Below are positions 55,411 through 64,000 of a stretch of 64,000 bases of DNA, piece by piece. The translations under genes were made by a program, and so were the position numbers. Source of the stretch: Druceiella hillmani (lineage: Eukaryota > Arthropoda > Insecta > Lepidoptera > Hepialidae); NCBI GenBank assembly GCA_039881145.1, contig JAYKKI010000009.1, forward strand, positions 7,350,501 through 7,414,500. Direction: 5' to 3'. Positions within the stretch are counted from its first letter, which is position 1. The number at the start of each line of letters is the position of its first letter. A model generated the notes under the pieces. The model was given only the letters and a program-made list of their open reading frames with translations. It had not been told where the DNA came from and ran no database searches.

Positions 55411-57735
55411 AACTCAATGTCGTTTGAAATGATTAGTATCGTGAATTTCTCACCCTATTTAAACGAAGATAGTAATTGATTAATCACATATTTTAATTAA
55501 ACGACACATAACTATAAACGAGTTTGCATAAATTCGTATAGTTCTAATAATCGGAAAATCAATAAAAATTGCGGCAAAGCATAAAAAGTCCGATTATTTA
55601 ATTTATATTTTACTGAGCATTGTTTGTTACGTCACGGCGACAATTTCTTTGCTAAAAATGGTCTCCTTATCATATGATGAGATTTGAATCCTACGGCATC
55701 ACAAAAAGCGTGACGGAAGTAAGCATGACAATGAAGATGTGGAGGCTTTATGGCCGAGCGATAATACTAGCCTATTTGTGAAATAGCTTCGCAGTGATAT
55801 AAAGTTATAGTTTCCATTTTCTATATTTCATTTATGCGTCTTTTATGTTGCACTGATTTACAGATCAATTAAGGAAAGTCGGCATCAAGCGATTTTATAG
55901 GAGTATTTATTAGTAGTTATTTTGGAATATCGTGAAAGTCATAATATTTTAGTCCAATAACTAGTTTTTTGCAGCATCGCCGTGTCGTATTTTTACTGCT
56001 TTTTTCATTTCGATGGGAGAATTGATGGAGATAAAATATAAAATTGTTCACAAAATTCCACCGTATTATTCATTTTCCAAATTTTTGTACAAAATCTTCT
56101 TTCAAATATTCAAAATTTGTAGTAATTTTTCTTTCCAAACACGAGAGTGTTAATATGTCCAAAAAGATTAAAATTCAATCCCGCTTTTCTGTTAAAATGA
56201 AAAACTACATTATTTTATGGAAATTTGAAATATCAACGTATTGTACGTGGATAATGTGAGCTCTTCCTAAGAATATAAGCCCTTTATACAAAAAAAAATA
56301 TTATTTGGCTCCTTTCCAAACCCGGCTCATTTAGATAAGGTCATATTAGCAATGGTTTTATCGAAGTCATCATTTTCGCTTGAAGGCATATAATCATTTG
56401 GAACTTTGTGAATTGTGAATTCAATTAAACGTTAATAAACTGTTGGTCTATTATTAGAGATTTATACGCAGTTTAAATTAAACACTGAATATAAGTAATA
56501 CCTCAAAGCCAATTTGAGAATTATTTCTATTTTGTATTTAAATTTGAATTACAATACTGTTGACGTGGCATATTCTTTCAGGATAACGACTATTGTTATT
56601 TTACATACCTTTTTATGTCATTCCATTTCGTTCATTGTTAATTATGTCAAATATGTTGTTTTAACTACTTAGATATACAGTGCTCACTTTTAACTACCTG
56701 GTTATATCTTATTAGATTACGTATGTATAAAAAGTCCGATGGAAAGAAGCTGGAGGTTTTGTTCTTAAAAAAATGTATAAAAATTACGTTCCTGCTATAA
56801 AAACATATGTTTTCTATGGAGATCTCATACAATATTAATACAGTGACATAAGTTTTTTAATATACAAAGTAGATGCAATTTTTTCATACACTCCAACTAG
56901 CGAAAACTATTAAATTAACTGTATCTGGTAACTAATATGATTTACAAACTTGGAATTAGCCGTAGTGAATGGTAACATATTAAATATTAGCCTAACATAG
57001 TTAAGCGGAATTAGTGTGTACATATTTTACATCTTTTAAGGACAAATTGTAAGCTGCAGATATTGTAGTACATTGTTTAGTAGAATAAATATCTGGTTGC
57101 ATAAAATGTTAAGGAAAGAGTGAAACTTTTTGCAGTCTGTTTATTAGACGGAATTTCATAAAATAATGCGAGGATATGGTAAATATATCGTTCCAAATTC
57201 TCATATAATTTGGTCTTTATATGAATTTCATTTATTATGAAATCTAGAACCATTAATAGAAGTATTTTTATCTTATAAGTTCATTGTTGTTTGATTAGAT
57301 ACATTTTTCTTAAAACATTGCTTCGAGCAAACAATTTGTCTTTGTTTAGTGATGGAATTTTTAAAAAGTATTATTTGTTTGGTAATGATACTTGCACTTT
57401 TATTTGGCACATACGTACTTCACAAAAATAACCTTGTCTTATTTATTATTGGACGTATGTATTTATAATCATGAACCAACTCTTTAAATTTGAATTCATA
57501 CTTTTTTCAAACTGACGACCATGTACAGATCTTTAACACCATATTTCAAACACTTCATACTATCATTTCCATTTTCCTAATTATTATTTGCTTCCATTTC
57601 TTTTAAATAAGAGAAAATTTTAATTTTATTTCATTTTATTTTATTTATTTATTTATATTTTTATTCCTTACACTTTTCTTGAGAATTTAAACTACAAATT
57701 TTGAAAGATATAAAATATCCAATATGTATAATCTT
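55411..57735. other. Intergenic, no gene recognised
   Basis: AT-rich. The open frame 56044-56259 is Lys/Phe/Ile-rich without a domain. TGGCCGAGCGATAATACTAG at 55751 is faintly tRNA-like but has no cloverleaf. Confidence 0.55.
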
Positions 57736-57739
57736 ACAT

Positions 57740-59280
57740 GTAATCTAAAATTACAAAAATCTAGTGTTCAATTTATTTGTCATAAGTTTAGTTTTATTTT
57801 GGTTTATTTTCTTTCCCTTCATTTTACTCAGTGGATTTAGAAACTCTATCATATATAACTAGTCGTTTGGGTCTTCTGAAAGCAATACTACATCGTCTGT
57901 AGACGGTGAACCTGTCAGATATCTTTCGTGCATACTCAAACCAATATTTTTACAGTCTAATGTTCTAAAAACATGCTTCGACACAGTTGGAAACAATTTT
58001 TTAGTCAGGGCGAGTCTTCTTATTTTAATACAATCCATATAGAGCCCCAAGTTTTACATGGATGGGTGACCTTTGATTTCTTAGCTTGCAGTACTGCTTT
58101 TTTGTATATTTCATATTTTTTTAAGGATATTAATATATTCTTTACTCCTATTTGCTCAAGGAGAACCGTTCATGTTGCACCTTATTGCACTAATTATCTG
58201 TTATTAACTTCAGACCGTGTGCCTACTGGCCGTGAGGAAGTTCCTAATGAATTCTATTTTTTCGGCTAAATGATTTTCGTCAATGATTTTTATTCATTTT
58301 CTTAATAGGATATATTATATAGGCAAAATATAAAACTTACAGATTTAGAGTTTGTTATTAATTTTTGGTTTCAATTTTTAAAAGGAAGTACTATCTCTTA
58401 ACACCCTCATTAAATTGGAAGATCCTTTGTCATTGTTTTGTCTCCGAGATAACTTTTAAAATTTAACAGAGCAACATTTTTTATTCCATCTGAGCTGGGA
58501 CTTTTCCTAAGTTTCATATCATTTATAAACATTTCTACTCACTCTCTACAAATTGTGTTATTGGATCATTACATTTATGAAGGTCATTGATTTGAGTATT
58601 TTCCGTGCATTTCTACATAAGTTGTTGTAAAATTCAGTTGCTATCTGCATCAGGCCCTCTGCACTTTTTACTTTTATATAGAAAATTACATAACTTTTTT
58701 TTTTCAATACATTTCTGTAAGATATTGAATAGTTCATAGTTTGTGTTTAGTGATATAATAATTTATTTTTCGATGTAATTGGTTAACCTCTTCCTTCTCT
58801 TGCCATATTTTACCATCATTATATTTTATTATATGATATTGTTAGAGTTCTGATATTTATTTTGTTATTAGCTTATGTTCTTTAAGAAGGTTTTTGGACC
58901 ATTCAGCACGTCGAGAGCTATTAATTATGGATTTCTTTTAGTAATCAAATTGAACATTTAATGTTTAACAAAAATATGTTGTTTTCCTGCAAGTTTTCAT
59001 ACATTGCTAGTTCTTTTAGAAATCGTTTTTTGCCAATGTGTTGATGTGGTTTATATAAGGAAAATAATTCTTGCAACCTTTTTTTTAAGGTCACTCTAAC
59101 CACATCATAGTTACTTATGTGATTAAGTTGATAACCACGTTTATTTTCTCGTTTATATTCTTATTTACTCATTAATAAAGTCTCACCGAATCCCGATTCT
59201 CCTCTTTTTGCATTCGTATCACACAAGAAAATTATATCATATTTTGGATCTTTCGGCGGCAGCTGACGCAGATACCTAAT
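57740..59280 (-). mobile_element. RTE-like non-LTR retrotransposon remnant
   Basis: Read on the minus strand from 59280: LRQLPPKDPKYDIIFLCDTN followed by AKRGESGFG (endonuclease-like, D.NAK.G), then a linker, then INDMKLRKSPSSDGIKNVAL (about 58530), where RT region 0 has the K..GPDGI motif. Then STDDVVLLSEDPND (57900-57859) in the place of FADD, and KKINQNKTKLMTNKLNT (about 57800), the usual L.MN..KTK.MTN. Stops and gaps make it defunct. Confidence 0.65.
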
Positions 59281-59365
59281 CTTATGTTATAGTGAATAGT
59301 TTACCGTAAATTTTGGCTTAAATAAAAGTAGCTCTGTCTGATATAGCTAAGAAATCTCGTACTCA

Positions 59366-59570
59366 CGATTAAATGAAACTACGTGATGTAGTATTATTTC
59401 TACTTTCTTTACCACGACCTAGGTTTCGTTGTATTACAACATCTTCAGGTGGGATATTAGCAAGATATTTGCTAATATCCCATGTATGAATTTATGAATA
59501 ATGAATAATGAGTAAAGTCATATTTGAATAATGAATTTCTACAAAATTAACTCCAAATATATTCAATATT
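59366..59570. mobile_element. Penelope-like terminus, second copy
   Basis: TTAAATGAAACTACGTGATG starts the arm, and GAATAATGAATTTCTAC with CCAAATATATTC closes the match to 14524-14785. Here the full hammerhead-like arm is on the minus strand, followed by hairpin GGGATATTAGCA / TTGCTAATATCCC (59451-59482). The mirror arm is deleted. Confidence 0.65.
59412..59452 (-). ncRNA. Hammerhead-like ribozyme motif, minus strand
   Basis: Read on the minus strand it is identical through CCAC, CTGAAGA, T, GTTGT-AAT-ACAAC, GAAA, CCTAGG, TC and GTGG to the motif at 14634-14674. Conservation in two dispersed copies, while flanking sequence has changed, supports it as an element feature. Confidence 0.6.
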
Positions 59571-59929
59571 TAAAATCTCGTACTGTTACACATTTTAATT
59601 TTTTATAAAAAAATATTGAAAAAACAGGTGGAAAAGCATTTCCGCCTTTTCTTTTTGTCCGTAACTATATAGTACGTTTTAGCCATAGGCTTTAGTGGCG
59701 ACCGATTATCCCTGCTTCTACTCAACACTGGATGGCGCTAGTTTACAACGCGATTACGAGAAAATGGTTAAAATATGGTTACAAGACTATGAGTTACAGT
59801 ATTTTATTTTGTTTATCACTCGTTAAACCAAAACTTAGTAAGTAGCGCTAATTGCATTGAGTTTTTATTGCAATTTTTTTTTAATTTGGTCATTGTGTAT
59901 AATAGTTTGTTTTACTTTATTTACTTTAC

Positions 59930-59967
59930 ACACACACACATATATGTGTGTATATATATATATATAT
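59930..59967. repeat. (CA)n/(TA)n simple repeat
   Basis: CACACACACACA then TATATGTGTG and TA. Confidence 0.95.
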
Positions 59968-60258
59968 GTATAATATATGCCTTTTTTTCTTTTTTAAATA
60001 AACTTATTTTAAAAAATTCTGAATGACCTTTAATCAATATTTAGATTATTACGCCCTCTATTGTATATCTTATGTAATAATAACTCATAAACAAATATAG
60101 CTATGACTATTAAAAGCGATAGATCGTACATATTTCTTCTCAATAAATAGATGTCTGGTTTACAACACAGTAATAGTTTTGAAAACATTTTCTTAGTTTT
60201 AAGATGTTTTTAATGATTTCCGTAAAACCAGTAATAATAGGTTTGGTATTATATTTGA

Positions 60259-60464
60259 CAGTTTTATTGACACTTTATGAGTGCCAGCCAGTTTTATTGA
60301 CACTTTATGAGTGCCAGCCAGTTTTATTGACACTTTATGAGTGCCAGCCAGTTTTATTGACACTTTATGAGTGCCAACCAGTTTTATTGACACTTTATGA
60401 GTGCCAGCCAGTTTTATTGACACTTTATGAGTGCCAGCCAGTTTTATTGACACTTTCTGAGGGC
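60259..60464. repeat. 30-bp minisatellite, six full units and a partial seventh
   Basis: The unit is GTTTTATTGACACTTTATGA plus GTGCCAGCCA, with starts at 60260, 60290, 60320, 60350, 60380, 60410 and 60440. There is one G to A change in the fourth unit, and the last is partial. Because 30 is a multiple of three, both strands stay open: + reads LLTLYECQPV, - reads SIKLAGTHKV. The + frame 60204-60602 (132 codons) is hydrophobic and ATG-started but has no family match I recognise. Confidence 0.97.
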
Positions 60465-61074
60465 ATTAATTTCTTCCTTTATTTCCGTTCTTTACTTTTA
60501 ATCACTTTATTCAATTTATTTTTGTATAATTTCTTACTTAAACAGTTACTCACTTACTACTTGTACATTATAGAAGCGATTAAACTTAGTTTTTACAGAT
60601 AAATTAAAAGAAAAAATCTAGGAAGTTTTATAAACAAGGTTTACCTCACCACGTATGCTCCTCGTCCAATCCGTTATCTTATTTTATATTTACATCTATA
60701 CAACTATATAATGACATTTGAAATCATTCAATACAGTTTAACCATTTATGTATAATATGTATCAAAACATTTTTAGGAAAATTCTAATACTCTTGCAAAA
60801 CCTTAGCTTCACAGAAGTTGAATGATTTTTTTGTTTTAATAAGAACTCGTTTATTCAACATGAGTAACGTTATTGGGACCATAAGGAATATGTGGAACAT
60901 AAGGGATATGAAATAAACAAAATTCCTAGGTGTGGTAAAATTAATTTGCTTCGTAAATAGAGAAACCAATAAAATGGTACAAATTGAAGGTAAATTAAAA
61001 TAAATCGTTTTATTATTTCTATGAAATACGATACTGATATTCTTTACCAGATCTTTGTAATGTCACATTGTTTA

Positions 61075-61688
61075 ACGATAAAAATTAAGTACATACTCAC
61101 TTTAAATTTGTCAGAACTGCACAATTCTTGTGAATCTCACATCTTTCAACTAGTTTACATCTAGATAAAAACTAAAGTACACACTCACTTTTAATTTGTC
61201 AGAACTGCACAATTCTTGTGAATCTCACATGTAACAACTAGTTTACATCTAGATAAAAATTAAGTACATACTCACTTTTAATTTGTCAGTATTGCACAAT
61301 TCTTGTGAATCTCACATTTTACAACTAGTTTACATCTAGATAAAAATTAAGTAAATACTCACTTTTAATTTGTTAGAACTGCACAATTCTTGTGAACCTT
61401 ACATCTTACAATTACTTTACATCTAGATAAAAATTAAGTGGATACTCACTTTTAATTTGTTACAACTGCACAATTGTTGTGAATCTCACGTGTAACAACT
61501 AGTTTACATCTAGATAAAAATTAAGTACATACTCACTTTAAATTTGTCAGAACTGCACAATTCTTGTGAATCTCACATCTTACAACTAGTTTACATCTAG
61601 ATAAAAACCAAAGTACACACTTACTTTTAATTTGTCACAACTTCACAATTCTTGTGAATCTCACATTTTACAACTATTTTACATCTAT
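61075..61688. repeat. 87-bp tandem repeat, about 7 copies
   Basis: GCACAATTCTTGTGAATCTC recurs at 61119, 61207, 61294, 61381, 61468 and 61555 and, changed at the first base, at 61643, so the period is 87-88. Units also share TTTACATCTAGATAAAA and ACTCACTTTTAATTTGT. No coding potential. Confidence 0.97.
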
Positions 61689-62525
61689 GTGCGCAAGAAC
61701 ACTTTATGGATGACTCATTTTTATAGGTGACATATTGAAAGCAATGTGGATGACGCTAATGTTCCGATGCAATGGATCACAGAAATACATCAATTAATGT
61801 CGCTTCGTTACCAGCGGCCACAGACCACTTAACAAGCCAACAGCGAAATAAAACTAATGTATGCAGAGTAAAGTTATTGATCGACCATTAGAAATTTACT
61901 AGGTGCATTGGGTTTTATGGAGAGAGAGGGAGATATACAAATAGACAGGGCGAAAGAGTACTCTAATGCATTCATAGAAATTCTACAGTTTTTGGAGGCA
62001 TTCAGCACTATCGAGGTTTTATTCTATAAACTATTGCTTAGATAGATGCGCTGAATACATGGTAAAATACCAAGTGAATACGAGTAACAAGCAACAATTA
62101 TATGGTACAATACCGGGTGAATAATATAAATATATTACCATAAACCCCACTAACCCTTATAAATTATAAGTATATATTTTGATCCATGGTTTAGTATCAT
62201 GATCGAGAGAATAAATTTGACACAGTTGATTATTTAGTACGTTAAATAGTTGATCGAGTTATTTATATTTACCTTGTAATAAGCAATTTGCATTTGCATT
62301 TGTGAATATCGTATGCAACTCACTTCTCGTCACCAGCTACTAATTATTCAGTTAATCGAGATTACTTTGTATAATGTCACTTGACTCAATAATTAGTACA
62401 TGTATAAGTAGTACATTATGTCATTAAGTTGAAGATCTGCATTGAAGAAAATTTAAATGCATTTTCTTTGGCGTAGTGCAATTGAAGGTTTATAGTTAGC
62501 TAGAATTAACTGCAATATAATTTGC
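61689..62525. other. Intergenic, nothing recognised
   Basis: Less AT-rich at 61690-62000. GAGTAACAAGCAACAATTATATG and related strings are not part of any repeat I can name. Confidence 0.55.
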
Positions 62526-62529
62526 TTAT

Positions 62530-62650
62530 TTTATCTCAGTGCCTGCAATGATAATGAGGCCGTAGACTACAGCTGTGCATAAATTGAATCGGATTGTGAA
62601 CACGTAAGACTGGAATGTTCTCGACGCGTTAATAAAGCTGTTATATATAT
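62530..62650. repeat. Duplicated block vi, matches 30150-30290
   Basis: See 30150-30290. The match ends near the AATAAAGCTGTTATATATA string, aligned with AATAATGTTGTTTTATATA. Confidence 0.7.
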
Positions 62651-62876
62651 CTTTATTAAATATCTTTATTGAGAAATGGTGATAAAATATATAGAAAAGA
62701 TTTGTGAAAATGAAAATATATTGTATATTATTACATTCGTTTGAAGTTAAATATTTTAGAAATTTCTTTTAAAATTAGAAATTTGTAAACATTTTTCCGC
62801 AATATATTTGGATATCTTTGATTAAATGCGGTTAACGTTAGAATTTAAAAGTCGAATTGAAAAATCTCTATATGGG

Positions 62877-63232
62877 CTATATGTAGTTAATACTGTTTAA
62901 TAATTCGAACGTTTTCTCAAAACATACGAGGTTCTCGGATGTAAATCTCTTCATTCGTACGTATAGCTTTCTATTTGGAAGATACGAAGAGAAAAGTCGT
63001 ACAAGTGGAACGGAAAACCTTGCGTCGCCAAGGCGATTTAATAAGATATCATTTTCTACACGATAGAAAGCTTTCTGGTAGTCAAAATATAAAACATCTA
63101 CTTGAAATTCTTCATGTATGTGTACCAACTTTGTCATGTGGCTGCTCGACAAACTGGTTAATACAATATAAGAATAGTTGCAAGTCGCCTTTTACTAGTA
63201 ACAAAACTATTTTCAATTACCATTGGCTTTAA
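62877..63232 (-). pseudogene. Non-LTR reverse transcriptase fragment
   Basis: The minus frame contains VDVLYFDYQKAFYRVENDIL, then LLNRLGDARFSVPLVRLFSS and YLPNRKLYVRMKRFTSENL. This is the finger/palm region of Jockey-like RTs, in which Y.D..KAFD.V.H..LL.KL and L..YL.NR.Q.V are standard. The Asp after KAF is Tyr here. Upstream sequence is related but out of frame, and no element ends were found. Confidence 0.7.
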
Positions 63233-63278
63233 ATAATATAACATTTCAAAAATAACTAAATAATTCCTTGAGAGTGAT

Positions 63279-63386
63279 TCCGAGAAGAGAATAAAAAAGC
63301 GAGCATGTGCATTTTTATTCTCTTCTCGGAATAAAAATGCACATGCATTTTTATTCCGAGAAGAGAATAAAAATGCACATGCACTG
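63279..63386. repeat. Compound palindrome
   Basis: CCGAGAAGAGAATAAAAA occurs at 63280 and again at 63356, with its inverse TTTTTATTCTCTTCTCGG between them at 63312, and GTGCATTTTTATTC pairs with GAATAAAAATGCAC in more than one register. The order is arm, inverse, arm. Confidence 0.95.
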
Positions 63387-64000
63387 TTTAATAAGGTATT
63401 ACATATGAAGCATCTGTTTATATAATTTCATTCACGTAGTTCTGGAACAGTAGAAATTACAAGAGTACCATAGACAGAGTTACCTTTTTGTTACGAAACC
63501 ATAAAAAGAAAAAAATTAAATATAACTACAAACTGGTTTATAGGGGCGCGAATTTTCTTATGGTACTCATATATTTTTAACTTTCTCTTAAATCGCCTGG
63601 TGGTAAATTTGAATTGTTAAGTATCAACTACACATATGTACTTAATACGAAAAACACGGATGTCCCAAATTTCACCAATTTCGATGTTCTTCCTGCTCTA
63701 ATAAATGTCTTATGCGTAGACTCATAAATTATTACTTATTACAGATTGTTTATATGAGACTTCAATCAAGTAATCGCAACGTAAAAATTTGAAACAAATT
63801 TTGTCTTCCACCATAGCAGAAACACGACGTATTCACTTTCTTGTTTATTGGCCTTTCAGTGAGTTGTTCACGGACAATTGATGAGAATACAAAAAGAAAA
63901 AAATTGAAGATTATCTAGATAAAAAGGAATTGCATATTGGTTTACTAACTCATACATCCCTGAAGAAAAAGAGCGGACAGAAAGGGAGAACAGAACCATT
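63387..64000. other. Window end, nothing recognised
   Basis: AT-rich with slightly higher GC in the last 60 bp. By analogy with 30.3-32.3 kb it would precede any third gene copy, which lies outside the window. Confidence 0.5.

Noticed and set aside
55740..55800. tRNA gene or tRNA-derived SINE (TGGCCGAGCGATAATACTAG)
   Set aside because: It has A-box-like text only; no B box, acceptor stem or cloverleaf can be drawn.
57973..58269. 98-codon plus-strand frame as a membrane protein gene
   Set aside because: It is the shadow of RT motifs read on the minus strand (STDDVVLLSEDPND).
60199..60453. Decapeptide-repeat protein on the minus strand
   Set aside because: It follows necessarily from a stop-free 30-bp unit; no promoter or splice evidence.

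Overview
The window is AT-rich eukaryotic DNA, almost certainly from an insect. The evidence is spliced genes with GT/AG introns, insect-type CRAL-TRIO (Sec14-like) lipid-transfer exons, and remnants of copia, piggyBac, mariner, Helitron, Penelope-like and non-LTR elements set among long (TA)n tracts. The order cannot be fixed from sequence alone. There are no operons, rRNA genes or CRISPR arrays.

Only one host gene family is visible: two tandem paralogues on the + strand, each with five coding exons. Copy B (32339-39614) is intact and encodes 315 residues across perfectly phased exons. Copy A (2225-8755) has the same structure but carries two independent lesions. One extra T in a T run of exon 1 brings a stop after 13 codons. 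A short deletion removes the exon 4 donor, so reading runs into TGA at 7137. Exons 2, 3 and 5 of copy A remain clean, so loss of function is recent or partial.

Layout: 1-2149, 229-bp satellite ending 75 bp before the ATG of copy A; 2.2-8.8 kb, copy A; 8.8-17.2 kb, noncoding with several duplicated blocks and a Penelope-like foldback carrying a hammerhead-like motif; 17.3-21.7 kb, decayed copia element (+); 22.3-25.0 kb, repeat family and a Helitron end; 25.0-28.4 kb, second copia element of the same family (-); 28.4-32.3 kb, noncoding; 32.3-39.6 kb, copy B with a 116-bp satellite in intron 3; 41-46 kb, piggyBac-like remnant (-) split by a mariner; 49-55 kb, non-LTR fragments and blocks matching 13.5-17 kb; 57.7-59.3 kb, non-LTR remnant (-); 59.4 kb, second Penelope-like copy; 60.2-61.7 kb, 30-bp and 87-bp tandem repeats; 62.5-63.4 kb, duplicated block, reverse transcriptase fragment and compound palindrome.

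Besides the two genes, at least five noncoding blocks recur in the same order and orientation about 30-37 kb apart. The window is therefore best read as two diverged copies of a unit of about 30 kb, each altered since by its own transposon insertions and tandem expansions. Family assignments of degenerate elements rest on short translated motifs read by eye, and their boundaries are approximate unless terminal repeats are stated.
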